This document shows positions 14,585-28,400 of a DNA stretch of 64,000 nt, in pieces (the stretch's first letter is position 1; each line of letters starts with the position of its first letter). The notes below the pieces were generated by a model. That model was not told the DNA's origin. It saw nothing but the letters and a program-made list of their open reading frames with translations, and ran no database searches. Made by a program: the position numbers and the translations under genes. Location: contig NC_092405.1 in NCBI RefSeq assembly GCF_009017415.1, positions 1,550,001 through 1,614,000 of the forward strand, in the 5' to 3' direction. The stretch is from Aspergillus flavus (Eukaryota; Ascomycota; Eurotiomycetes; Eurotiales; Aspergillaceae).

Positions 14585-14854
14585 CCTCCCTCCCTTTTCT
14601 TCTCGACGGTGGGTCTACCGTCTCCGTTTTCTTCAACTCAGTTCTGCTCCACTTTACTGGTCTCACCTTATCCCTTTCTTTCCCGAGTTGTCTTTTCTTT
14701 CTTGGCTTCCTTTTGGTTCCCCGGTTTGGGAAAAGGTTTGGGTCCTGGATAGCAACGGCCATGCACATGTGATGATTATGTATGTATATATTAGTAGAAT
14801 GATGGAATATAAGCTCAAAGGATACACGAAGATGATGCCGCCCAAAATACAATT
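14433..14854. other. Convergent 3' spacer with long pyrimidine tract
   Basis: Contains a T/C-rich tract at about 14537-14600, including a run of about 14 T. The long minus-strand Lys/Arg frames here are shadows of this tract. No gene. Confidence 0.6.
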
Positions 14855-15385
14855 TTAAACATGGAGAACGGGACCATCGGCTCCGTACAAGGGATCGCGA
14901 TGGAACCAGTCGAGCCTCTCGATAGCCTTAGCCTTTCTCTCCTCACCCGGGTGTCCATAGCACATGTCCCAGTGTTTATTTCGAGGATAGGCACCCACCA
15001 TACTGAAACTCTCCGTACCGAGATCATCTAAGAGGCGGTGGCCTACCCCTGCGGGGACGATAATAAGATCGCCTTTCTCAACCGTCGGCTCAAAACGACG
15101 GGGGTTTGCTTCACCGCCAAAGCAGAGACGAGCGCGTCCAGAGACCACTCCCAAAACCTCATGTGTTGTGCTGTGGAAGTGCGTCTGCTGATACATAGTA
15201 TAAACCCACTGTGGTTCGACCTCGCCGATCTCCTCCAAGCGCGCCTGAAGCTGGCTTGGAGACGCATCAAAAGCGTGACGATATATCAGAAGCGGCTTAG
15301 ACTGGATGGATGTGTTGGGAATATCTCCCCATTCCGGGATTTGGCGAGTGGTCACCTCGATGTCGGACGGGGATTTGAACGACAT
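14855..15385 (-). CDS. Cupin-domain protein, YjlB-like
   Basis: Single exon of 176 aa. The cupin beta-barrel motifs are present: motif 1 is QTHFHSTTHEVLGVVSGRA (metal ligands H, H, E) and motif 2 is GDLIIVPAGVGHRL (final H). The C-terminus (GAYPRNKHWDMCYGHP) is characteristic of the small YjlB-type cupins found in bacteria and fungi. These are metal-binding RmlC-like proteins whose substrate is undetermined. No signal peptide is seen, so it is probably cytosolic. It starts head to head with the cullin gene across about 1.1 kb. Confidence 0.82.
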   Translation of the reverse strand: MSFKSPSDIEVTTRQIPEWGDIPNTSIQSKPLLIYRHAFDASPSQLQARLEEIGEVEPQWVYTMYQQTHFHSTTHEVLGVVSGRARLCFGGEANPRRFEPTVEKGDLIIVPAGVGHRLLDDLGTESFSMVGAYPRNKHWDMCYGHPGEERKAKAIERLDWFHRDPLYGADGPVLHV

Positions 15386-16513
15386 GGTTTCCTTTCCGAT
15401 CCAATGGATAGTTTTCAGGCAGTGTTGTTTGCTGCATGCAAGCGGGTGAGGATCTCAGGTGTCGTTCTTTCTTCAGCCAAGTAAGGGTTTGAGGGTTTCC
15501 AAAAATGGAAAGTCGCCATGACGTCATTTGGGGTAATGCTTGCGGTTTTTGCTCCTAAACAGTATCTTTTTGGATTGTTTATACTCCTTGGATCCCCCCT
15601 TCTCTTCTACGACTCTAGCCAGGGGATTGCTACGCTTCACCAGTATGTGCCTGTCGCGACCACACATCCAAGGGGGAGTTACTGCTGTGTATTAAGGGAA
15701 GAGAAAGAAATTTTAAAGGAAAGAGGCATTATCATGAGACGGTTGTTGACTGCGTCATGCGTTTTAAAAGAAGGCGTCTTGATACAGATTGCTCGGGGAA
15801 CAAAGAAGAGCCCCAAAGGGAACTCAGCAAATGAAAAACAAAATAATATCTACTCCATCTGATTTTGGGAATATACCCAGCTCCATTAGGTAGCAGTACT
15901 GAAAGAATTGAAGGTGTTGGTTGCCTAACCATCCTTCTTAAACCCCATAAAAAATCTAGATTGAATCAGATCGTTGTGCAGGCCAGCTGTGTTGACCGCC
16001 TACCGCAAATATCGATAAAGTGTTCCCCCCCACGGATGTCTGATCTCGACTCTCACTACCGCCCAACGCCACGCCGACTCTTGTGTTCTCTCTGTATTTT
16101 TCGTACTTTGAGGCGTGTCTGTGGTTTGCTCTTACTGCGCCCTAGCTCAGACTTCTGTACTGAGCCCCTATTTTGTGACTCTTCGGTCGGTTCCTTCCGT
16201 TATTCTTGCTATCTCACAGCGCGCGGCTATCCTCCTGCGTTGACGGTAGTGTTTGGTCTGAACGCCGCCAGTGCTGTAATCGCCCGCTTCTGGAGGCGAG
16301 CTTATTTGCGGAAATCAAAAAGTAGGAAAGCCCAAACCCTTGGAGCGCTACGGCAAGCCCTCAACACCTTCGAAACTCCATCTCGTCTATCCATCCTCAG
16401 CTCGTCACGCGTGTGTCATCTGTCTTGAGTGTTCGCCCTAGCTTCCGCGAGAACTGACGCCCTCGTTTCGCAGCTTTACTCCTTGTTCGCTGAAGTCATC
16501 TCCAAAAAGCACC
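15386..16513. other. Divergent promoter and cullin leader
   Basis: 1.1 kb between the cupin and cullin starts. The half nearest culA is rich in CTCT/TCTT-type pyrimidines, as in fungal leaders. A 187-codon open frame at 15865-16428 has a biased Arg/Ser/Cys content and no family features, so I treat it as chance. Confidence 0.55.
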
Positions 16514-19148
16514 ATGCCGCCGTCCCTGATTCCCCAGACACCTCACAAGGATGACTTGGATGAAACGTGAGTCGCTCATGCTCGAATGACACATCGGGTA
16601 ACTTCGGAGGCGCCATGTAACGGATGGTAGACTAACTCAAGCAGATGGTCGTTCCTGGAGAAGGGTGTCGACAGTGTGATGTTGAAGCTGGAGGAGGGAG
16701 TGGATATGAAGACTGTAAGTCCTTTCGGATCGCTTAGCTTGGTCGCTTCTGGTGAATGGGAAAGGTTTCTTGTTGCATGCTGACAATTCACTCGGATTCC
16801 TAGTACATGGCTTTATATACGTATGCTACCTTTTTTTCATCATCTTGGACTCGACTGACATTCTGAGCGAAGTGCGGTTCACAATTTTTGCACATCACAA
16901 AAGGCTGTCGGCAATGGCCATGGATTACAAGCACATCGCGGTGGTTCGTCTTCATCAACGCACAAATCCTCAAAGATATACCGGGCCCCTGGATCTAACA
17001 CTGCTTCAGCACATCTGCTAGGAGAGGAGCTATATAAGCTGCTTGGAGAGTACCTTTCACGTCACCTCGATGCTGTGCATCATGAGTCTAAGGGCCACGC
17101 CGAGGAGGCCCTGCTAGGGTTCTACATCCGCGAATGGACCCGTTACACGACAGCCGCCAAGTACATCAACCATCTTTTCGGCTATCTCAACCGACATTGG
17201 GTCAAGCGGGAGATCGATGAGGGTAAAAAGAATGTCTACGACGTGTATACTCTGCACCTCGTCAAGTGGAAAGATGACTTCTTCATGAAGGTCCATGAGA
17301 AGGTTATGGAAGCAGTTTTGAACCTTGTCGAGAAGCAGCGCAATGGCGAAACGATCGAGCAGTCGCAGATCAAGAGTATCGTCGATTCTTTTGTTTCTCT
17401 CGGACTGGACGAAAGCGACAGCTCCAAGTCGACGCTTGAAGTATACCGGATGTTCTTTGAGAAGCCCTTCATTGCGGCTACCAAGGTCTATTATGAAAAC
17501 GAGTCGCGCCAGTTCGTGGCAGAAAACAGCGTGGTGGAGTACATGAAGAAGGCGGAGGCACGCTTAGAAGAAGAAAAAGCTCGTGTGGGCTTGTATTTGC
17601 ACCCGGATATCTCGAAGCATCTTACCGACACTTGTTTGGATGTCCTCGTCACTGCCCACTCCGAACTACTGCGTGATGAATTCCAGGTTCTGCTGGACAA
17701 CGAACGTCAAGAGGACCTAGCTCGGATGTACCGGCTTTTGTCTCGCATCAAAGAAGGTTTGGATCCACTGCGGACGAAGTTCGAGACCCATGTTAGGAAA
17801 GCAGGTTTGGCAGCGGTTGAGAAGGTTGCAGCGGAAGGCGAGGCGTTCGAACCCAAGATGTATGTGGATGCTTTGTTGCAGGTACATACAAGATACCAGA
17901 GCCTGGTTAACGAGGCATTCAATGGCGAATCGGAGTTTGTTCGCTCCTTGGACAATGCGTGCCGCGAGTTTGTCAACCGCAATAAGATCTGCGCGTCTAG
18001 TTCGACGAAATCGCCGGAGCTGCTGGCTAAGTATACCGACTCGCTGCTGAAGAAGGGATCCAAGGCTGCTGAGGAGTCCGAGCTGGAGGAGATGCTAGTC
18101 CAGATTATGACGGTCTTCAAATATATTGAAGATAAGGATGTCTTCCAGAAATTTTACTCCAAGATGCTTGCTAAGCGATTGGTGCATGTCAGCTCGGTGT
18201 CCGATGATGCGGAGACTAGTATGATCAGCAAGCTCAAGGAAGCCTGCGGTTTCGAGTACACCAATAAGTTGCAGCGCATGTTCCAAGATATCCAGATCTC
18301 GAAGGATCTTAACGCCAGCTACAAAGACTGGCAAGACAAGGTTCTTGATGACGACGATCGGAGGAAGCTGGTGGATGCACACTTTCAGATTCTGGGAACT
18401 GGATTCTGGCCTCTTCAAGCTCCGTCGACAGACTTCCTTGCGCCACCGGAAATTGTCAAGACAGCTGAGCGATTCCAAAACTTCTACTTTGACAAGCATA
18501 ATGGTCGGAAGCTGACATGGCTTTGGCAGCTATGCAAAGGTGAAATCAAAACTAACTACATCAAAAACACAAAGGTACCTTATACTTTCCAAGTTTCAAC
18601 CTTCCAGATGGGCATTCTTCTCCTTTTCAATGAGACCGATACCTTGACGTACGAGGACATTCAAAAAGCTACCACTCTTGCTCCTGAGATTCTTGAGCCG
18701 AACTTGGGTATCTTCCTCAAGGCGAAGGTACTTACCATCAACCCTGAGGGGTCCAAGCCGGAACCTGGCAACTCGTTCACTTTGAACTACAACTTTAGAC
18801 ACAAAAAGGTCAAGGTCAACCTCAACATTCAGATCAAGTCGGAACAAAAGGTTGAGTCGGACGATACGCACAAGACTATAGAGGAGGACCGTAAACTACT
18901 GCTTCAGGTATGTGGGAGAACTACCCAATTTGTTAGATCACTTTCTAACATGTCCATAGTCTGCCATCGTCCGAATCATGAAATCGCGCAAGAAGATGAA
19001 GCACGTCCAACTTGTCCAGGAAGTGATCCAACAAGTCAAATCCCGTTTCCCACCCAGGGTACCCGATATCAAGAAGAATATCGAAGCCCTCATGGAGAAG
19101 GACTATATAGAGCGCTTGGACGGTGATGAAATCGCGTATATTGCATAA
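16514..19148 (+). CDS. culA: Cullin 1 homologue (SCF ubiquitin ligase scaffold)
   Basis: Exons are 16514-16566, 16645-16714, 16804-16820 (only 17 nt), 16873-18907 and 18960-19148 (787 aa). The N-terminal cullin repeats begin with [14 protein letters not shown] and [14 protein letters not shown], the Skp1/F-box binding part of Cul1. The cullin homology domain includes [17 protein letters not shown], typical of the family. The C-terminal winged-helix domain carries the neddylation site [13 protein letters not shown] and the invariant tail [15 protein letters not shown]. The product is the scaffold of SCF E3 ligases (yeast Cdc53, Aspergillus CulA), activated by Nedd8 on the lysine of IMKSR. The in-frame 17-nt exon is needed to keep the YMALYT motif. 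Confidence 0.95.
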
Positions 19149-19851
19149 TTTCTAGAGATTCTTTCTTTCGTTGGCCCTCTTTCAATCATTCTCTGTTAGC
19201 GCCGGTACTTCTCGCTGGTTTTTCCATGATTTTCTTTCTTTGTTCAATGGTCTTTTTCTCACTGCGGCATACGGCTTTCATTCATAGGTCAAGGATGGGA
19301 CTTTTCTGCTTTCGTAGCACCGATACGACAATGATAACCCAATATATCAATAAAGATTGGATTTTTTCCCTTTTGGCGTTCTTCCGTGTAACGCTTCTTA
19401 TATTCGGCATTTCAAAAGAGAATAAATAGATCTATCTATTGGTAACAACAACGTTCATGCCACGTGCTCTATAATTGTATGCATAATATATCTTGAATCA
19501 TCATATCCAACCGCCGATGCATTCAGAAGATGCAGGATATATTAGTTGACATGTGATTCAACAATCGTATCAAGGAACATCGTATATGCATTTTCGAGTA
19601 TTAAAAGGAAAATATGATATATGCTGAAAAAGAACAAAAAGTGGCAATAATACAAGCTCTGTCCTTACCCGGGTATCAAAGCTTCGAAGCGTAAGTGATG
19701 ATGCTGAACAAATGATATGCAAGAAGTTTGTTTTTGTATGTGTTATGCATGGGGAAATATGATTAGTCGAATTTATATAAAAGTTCAAAAAAGAAAGAGG
19801 CAAAAAAAAAAAAAGATTCATGTAATCATGTTCCTGTCGTTTGTTAATAGA
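19149..19851. other. Convergent 3' spacer
   Basis: 703 AT-rich nt between the stops of culA and the avl9 homologue, with an A13 run near 19802. No gene recognised. Confidence 0.55.
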
Positions 19852-22092
19852 TTATTGGCTTTGTGGAGCTTGTCCTGTAGTGGTGGGTGCTTCAGTTTGA
19901 GTTTTGCACTCTGTGGATGCTGGCTCTTCTGTTATGGTATCCTTTTTATCGATGGTGGTCTGGGGGTTAACGGAAGGCTTGGGCTGCTCAGTTGACGCCT
20001 CGGTAGTGGTAGTATTCTTTGTCTCACTGGGCGTCTGGGTTTCGCTTATACTGCTGACCTGAGCTTCTGCAAAGGCCGCCGCCTCTTTAGATGGCTGCTC
20101 GGTTAGGTGCGACGAGTCGTCATGAACAGGGACCTCGTTTGATAGGTGCGAGCGTGAATTGGCAGTGTCATATTCGCTACCGTCACCATCATCCTTCCTG
20201 TTGGGTGAGCCATACTCGCCACTATCCCGTCTCAGGAAAATATTGCTCCATCTCTTCCTTCTGCTTCCGCTACGCGATAAAGTAATGGAGTCTTCGCTCC
20301 GGCTTGCCTGCATGGATCGTCTACCTCTTTCTGGCGGGTCACTTTGGTCTGCTGTACCCGCCAATGTCGGGGCCGATGGTGAGGTTACTGAAGACGGAGA
20401 GGATGGGGTTTTACTTTTGTCCTGCCATTCCTTTCGCTTTTCGCTTGCCCAGGTACTCCATGAGTTCAAATACGCCCCTGCCCTCTGGCCAGCGGCACTC
20501 ACGGATGCCTGTGCTTGAGCAATGTCCACGGAAGGAGCCTTGCGACCACCGAACCAAGAGGAACCACTAGTGGAATGTACAGATGCTGTATCAGATGGCG
20601 AAAACGGAGGGGAAGGACCCTTATCAATTGAGGACCGTTCTGACTGAGCTTTCTCTTCGTTTCTTTTCCGCTGTGCCTCCCGCATCGCTTCGATGTCGGC
20701 CCAGAAGTTGTTGAATGCGGTGGTTACTTTCTTTTGGCCAGTGCTGATATGCCTATTGAGTGCCTCGCGGCTTTCCCGTACCCGTTCATCCAGATGAAGC
20801 TCCGCGACTTGTTGCGATAGCCGACGTTGAACATCGTCCATGGTGAGGCCTCCGGCACAAGGGTGACGAGGCTCAACGATGGAGTACAACAGTGCATCAG
20901 AGGTCAGGCGTTTGAAAAGCTCATAATTAGAGGTGTTTTGCCACTGTGCCAGAAATTCGGCGTTGAATTCCAGCGCAGGGTCGCCTTCTATGTTGAATGC
21001 TTCCAATTGCTCCCTGCTCCTCCGGCCTGGGTCACCCGCATTGAAGGAATCCAGCTCCTCATGGTATTTCATGCATGAAAGCAATGCGAGCAGATACTCT
21101 TCAAACTGTAACCTGATGAATTCTTCGGAGCCCATATACCCATGGGTCTTGGGTTGTTCCGGGTGCGCCTCATCCCACGTATCGTTGATAATCTGGGTAA
21201 GAAGATCGATCCAGCGTCTGTCTGCAACAGATAGTGCCAGTGCATTTCGTAGAGAGGGTGACGTGATATTAATAGTGTCCTCGTCAAGCTGCAAATCTCA
21301 TTACGTCAGTGACCGAGCTGTGAAACTGGATCAAAAGTTTCCTCACGTTGATTAAGATGTCACTATAACGATCTTTCTGTTGTAAAAGTAACGAATTCGT
21401 AGAGCCAACTACATATGACTTCGTGCCATGGTCCGCCAGCAGATCCAGCTGCTGCAGAGGCGTGTAAGGTCCAAACATGCTCCCCTGCAGAAGTTAGAAC
21501 GTAATTCGGTCTTTGATCCATGACGCACGAACCTTGCCAAAGATTTGTAGCGGTAATCCCATATACGCCAGCACTGTAAGAGTCAGTACGAGATGTAATC
21601 GAAGGTAGGGCTGTTACAATCGTACGGGAACTTCTGTCACTTGTCTTCAGAGTGGTAGGCTTCTCAACAGTCTTCGTATAGCTCTCGAATGCTGGATCTG
21701 CACAGTCTTGAAGGTAGTTTATGAGGCCAGGTATCAACGAAACGAGGGAGAATTGTATCATGCATAGACGCTCGCATCTTGAGCCAAAGAAAAGCATCTG
21801 GGCTCGATCAGTATCTTGTGCGATGACCCACTAGGAGCTACCAACCTTGGGCTGCAGGAGTAAAGCTTTAAACAAGACCAGAGTTTGATACTTAAACTCA
21901 TGGATCATTTCCCGCAGAGACAGTCCTGCAGGCTAGTCAGCAACAGAGATCGACTGCGCTAGGTAACTGGACTCACCAAGGTTTTGGTCCTTGAAACTCT
22001 CATCCTTGTTCAAATTGATGACTAGGCTTTCTCGAAATTTCTGAAACATATCAGCACTACTGGAGACCAATGAATAATGCCAAGTCACCCTT

Positions 22093-22123
<31 letters not shown>

Positions 22124-23018
22124 CACCTTCAGAATATCGATATCGGAGAAGTCCCTGTTCTCGTCCGTATACACATTAGTTATAAATTCTTCCACACCAG
22201 CGTAGCGAATATATTGTCGAGTTATGGCATGCTAACAAGCCACCAGCTAGCATGTATATTGGTCTCAACATACCGCTGTGCAAACCAAGCAGATGCCACT
22301 ATGGACAGTTTCTCTCTCAGCTGCCCCAGGCTCTGAGGGCTATCAGTGATGACAACAACTGCCTTCTGTACTGTGGATCTCGTCACATCGGACGGTCGGT
22401 ATAGGAGCAAATTCGAATCGATTTGTCTGGCACAAGATATGCCGAAAAGGGAAGTTGCAGGTTCCGTGGCGGTCTCTTTTCGGCGGAGTGTAAAATAAGA
22501 AAACTCCTCGGTCGACCTGGAGGGCCAGAATTCGCGTCAATAAATGAATGCACCCTTGAGTATATGCTGTAACTTGTACGGAGCGTATTGGGGGTAATGA
22601 TTATCGCCGTACATATGCGCCCCGTCTGATAACGCCATGAATGGTAACAAACTCCAATCATTCTCCGCCGCGGGATCGGTTCCATCTTCTCCAAAGCACA
22701 GTTCGATTTCGGGGCCCCTGCAGAAGACAAAAAGTGATAGATGTTAGCCAGCAGGCCTAAACAATGTGGCGCAAGGACAAAAGATAATCCCGGGCTGTGC
22801 TATGCAGCAAGTCCCGAGCACAACTCATACAAGCGCAACCGAAGAACGGAATGAACATGTTCTGGTACTGCGAATTCTGCGGTCTCTGCCTATCTCGTTC
22901 CCTTTCTTGTTCCTGGATCCAATCTGTCGCCTTCTTATTCTCTTCCAGTTACTCACCTTGCATGATGAAAGTCTATGACCATAACAATAGGCGCCTGGCG
23001 ACTTGGAACACTAGCCAT
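19852..23018 (-). CDS. avl9: Late secretory pathway protein Avl9 (DENN-type)
   Basis: Ten exons on the minus strand: 23018-22957, 22717-22613, 22516-22274, 22154-22127 (28 nt), 22040-21977, 21925-21846, 21797-21626, 21573-21533, 21484-21347, 21288-19852 (789 aa). All phases close. The start reads MASVPSRQAPIVMVIDFHHA and runs into RGPEIELCFGED and LSDGAHMSTEEFSYFTLR, the Avl9/DENN upstream signature. Later blocks, FGPYTPLQQLDLLADHG and SYVVGSTNSLLLQQKDRYSD, complete the domain. The C-terminal ~300 residues are disordered, rich in Ser, Pro, Thr and Glu. Avl9 acts in exocytic traffic from the late Golgi, and DENN proteins usually engage Rab GTPases. Intron 4 contains a 26-base homopolymer, and intron 1 is long (239 nt). 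Confidence 0.9.
22093..22118. repeat. A26 homopolymer inside avl9 intron 4
   Basis: A run of 26 A on the plus strand, which is T26 in the avl9 transcript, starting about 8 nt after the exon-4 donor. It is probably length-polymorphic. Confidence 0.9.
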
Positions 23019-23856
23019 GGTGTGGAACGGCAGCGGTGCAACATATAAATGACCAAAACAAGGAAAGATACGAAGCCAATTTCTCTTTGAGAGAAGGGGC
23101 CACCCTCCCGGAAAAGAGTTCTAGGGAGACACGGGTAGCCTCAAGAGAGATACAAACAAGAATAAATCAAAGGAGAGGACCTCAAGCTGAAGACTAGTGG
23201 AAATTGGAACCAGGGGGCTAATGAATCGGTTCATTGGGTCCCGCGGCGGGCGGTGACAAGTCGGCGGTTGATTAAATTTGCCAACTGGAGTACGGCGTAG
23301 TAATAGACATTAAATTCCCCCCACCCCGTGTTTTTAAGTATGACTAGTCCCCATAATTCAATCTGCGGAAAGGTAATCAAATCATAAGGCTGATATTTGG
23401 GATCTCTGCCGCCAGAGTACTACTTAAAATATCCATGAATAGCAACCAAATAATTAACGCGATGCATGATCGACAAGATTGTTCTAACAGTTCAGTTTGC
23501 ATTCGAGTATCCCTCAAGCACCAACTAGTTCATCATTCATGGTTCACGTGTAACTTATATATAGGGAACAAGAAACCAAAAGAGAAAGGGAAAATCAAGG
23601 TCAAAACTGATTTTCAACCCCCCGATTCTAATAACGTCGTGAGTAAATCCACAGGTCCTGAAGGCAAAAGCGCCTCAGAATTTGCAAAACAACCACGTGA
23701 CAGTGAATGAGAAAGTATCCGTAGATGTAAAGATATCACAGCCTTCATGCCCAGTCTACATACCAACCAAGGAGAACAAAGAGAATAACAAGAGAATAAC
23801 CTCAGAAACACGCTGCACTATTGCCTGCGCCTCGTCCGCAAAAAATAGGAACCCGA
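23019..23856. other. avl9 promoter / sakA 3' region
   Basis: 838 nt without a gene. A stretch at 23230-23330 contains a CCGCGGCGGGCGG element and then AT-rich sequence. The 92- and 91-codon frames here are not convincing. Confidence 0.5.
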
Positions 23857-25456
<1,600 letters not shown>

Positions 25457-28400
25457 TTTGGAATACAGACGGATGTAACTCCAAGATTCGGGGGAAAGTG
25501 ACAAGAATAGTAAGCCTCTAGACCTACTCAGTATATGAGACAAAGATAATTAAAGAGAGGGAAAGGACAGGGAGGGTATGTAGAAGAAACGAAAGAGTGA
25601 AATAAAAAAAAAAACGGAGATAGCAAATGGAGTTGGAGTAACAAGGCGAATAATAACACTTTTTTGGCAAGTGAGGAAGGAAGCAAAGAAACCGTAGGTG
25701 GCGCCCAAGGAGGTATGTGGGGAAAAAACGAAGTCTCTCGCAGCCCGTTGACTTTTCGAAAGTCCGGTAACAACCAAGCAAGACCGATGACGTTCGCGAC
25801 AAAACGTAGGGAATTGCAAAAAAAAAAAAAAAAAAAGGGTCGGAAGTGGGAACACTGGAGGTGTACAGCAACCACGAAGACTTTGGCCCTCCACGCGGCC
25901 TGTCTAGACCATATGCCAACTAACATTGGCCGGAAGATGGTTCCAAATTCAGGGAATATCGCCCATCACGCTTACATAACCGGATGAGGCACAGGAGGGG
26001 CAATGGGACCTAGTATTGGCATTTGTCTCTTTTATTTGGATCCTCGTGTGGTTCTTTTTCTTCGTGGGATTTGGTTTGCTACGGAGGATATCACTTGTTC
26101 CATAAGTTTTGAAGACATTGATTAGCCTATTAATGAGTGACAGCGTTACGAGCATTGTAATTCCCCTTGCCATGTTCACCTCCCACAGAAGGACTGCGAT
26201 AGCACGTGTCCATGGTTTTCAACTCATCCCTCTATAAACGTCGTAATCTGCCCTAGAGGGCAAACGACAAAAGACTAAAAAGGAATCAGGGGTCTCGAAT
26301 TGTTGAAGATCTAAAATTCTGCATCGAACATATTTAGATGTTGATTCGTCAAGCGTTCGGGAATCCGTCAATTATGTCATAGCGGGTAAAGGGAGTACAG
26401 CGCTGAGGCAGAAATTAAGAGAACGAAAAAGAAAAAGAAAAAGAAAAAGCAAAAGATAAAACGATCCCTTATTTTGCAACGCACCAATTGCAACATAATA
26501 TTCAGCAGCAATGATCGATTATCATGCAATTTCCCAGAATGAATGTTCCAACTCCCTATACCGGCGGTGATGTAGGTAGGTACCTAATACGTCAGGCTTC
26601 GACGTACAGCAAGCATTTGCTGGCTCGATGTCATCATAGCCTGTGGGGGGGGTGCGGATATGCTGCTAACCTTTTCCAACCACTCCCTGCCAGCCGTGTA
26701 ATTCCACATGAACTGCTTGCTGCCCATCCAAAATAAATAAATATTCTATGTTATTAAAGGGGATAATACAAATTTGATCGTCCAATAGCTATACAAAAAT
26801 CAAAAAAATCTATTTTCGCCATAGTAGGACTACTGTGTACTGAAGTAGATCGCGATCTGGTCAGATTTGTCATAGTATCGTTCAACTTAATCGGAGTTAT
26901 ATATATATATATATCTTTCTTTGGAGTATCATCCGATACCCTTCCCAGTTCACTAGGTCTGTACCCAGCATATTGGATAATCCTAGAGAGACCATCGGGA
27001 ATTTATTGAGGCTCACCTCCTCCAATCATCGAAGACCAAAGCTCCGATGGTATCGACTACTAAGTATCTGGTGAGATAAAAGCATCCCATGGGAATACAC
27101 TTATCCACACACTTAGTAAACAACGAATCTTGAATTTGTCAAGATCAGAATAAAGGATGTTGAGTTCCTCTCTTCGCTGCCGCTCCCCCCTATTGGAGTA
27201 ACTACTAAGATTGGAAGAATGCCCCTTTTCTCGTCGATGCTCGACATGTGTGAGCTCATAACCACTATTTGTATCTACATGTATATGCAAGGTGTTGCTA
27301 GGAGGACAATATAGGTTAATGCTACTGTGGGTAAAGAATATTGCATAGCGAAAGGTTATCCGTAATCAAAAGTAAATCTATTCCAAATCCCTTCTTTGTC
27401 CCGAAAAGGCGCCATCCCTTCGTGTTACTCTTAATCGGCATGTTGTGGCTTGTTAGACTGAATGCGCTCTATAGTCCGACCTTGTGTGCTCTGTCTTTTT
27501 AGTAGGACAATCTACTGTAAGTTAGGTGTTTCGAGGAATCATCTCACGAACCCTGAATAAATTTAGTACGGTACCTGTACTTCCACTCTCAGGGCTACAG
27601 GTCAATTCTCCAATCAGCAAATAGTGGGACATAGCCCCAGCCTTGACATTCCCCTAAGAGGAAGTGTGCCCTGCGCCTTCCGTGGCTATGTATGTATGGA
27701 CAAATGGTCCGTTCACTGGGTGGAGCGGACACTTAAAAGCAGAGGAGTACAGCATGCCATTGTGTTGAGTCAGATACGAGTCGAAGTAGACACCGGTGGA
27801 GTGATATCACGTTGAAAAAAAATCATGTATTTTTCTTTCCTTTGGGCTGCAAATTGGTCTTGTCCAACAACAGCCAGGGGCAAGAAAGGGAGCGGACAGG
27901 TCGGAGGTAAAGTGAGAATAATGGATGGTGGCGTCCGCCAATCCCTGGGCAGAAAAACACCTGCCTAACTTTCCCGTCAATGGAGGCAGTAATCGCCGTT
28001 CATGTCATTGTATCACAGAATAAAACAAAATAAAGGAAAACGGATGTCAGTTGCTTATCATAATCCAACAGGGAGGTCAACTACGTAGGTAAGTAAGTAA
28101 GTAAGTATGCACAGTATGTCTGTGCATTTTTATAGTATATATATCCTGACATGAATTACCACTAGAGTGGTACCTAGAGATCACAGTGAGGTGGGACACA
28201 AGGGACGATGCTTGGTATGTACGGAGTACTGCGTCGCAAAATAATATCTACCCACGGACCCTTATAATACCGTAAACTAAGCGGTTCCTACGAACGAGTA
28301 ACACCCTGTGAATGGGCCATCATTACCTAAGCTCCAAGCTCAATGAATGAAAATGGAGGTATCTTAGCGTCGAATACCGGGCTCCTTTTCCCCCATAATT

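Noticed and set aside
14457..14852. Lys-rich minus-strand frame and Phe/Ser-rich plus-strand frames
   Set aside because: They are produced by the long T/C tract in the spacer between two convergent genes.
15865..16428. 187-codon open frame upstream of culA
   Set aside because: Composition is Arg/Ser/Cys-biased with no family motif, and it lies in the pyrimidine-rich leader region before the well-supported cullin start.
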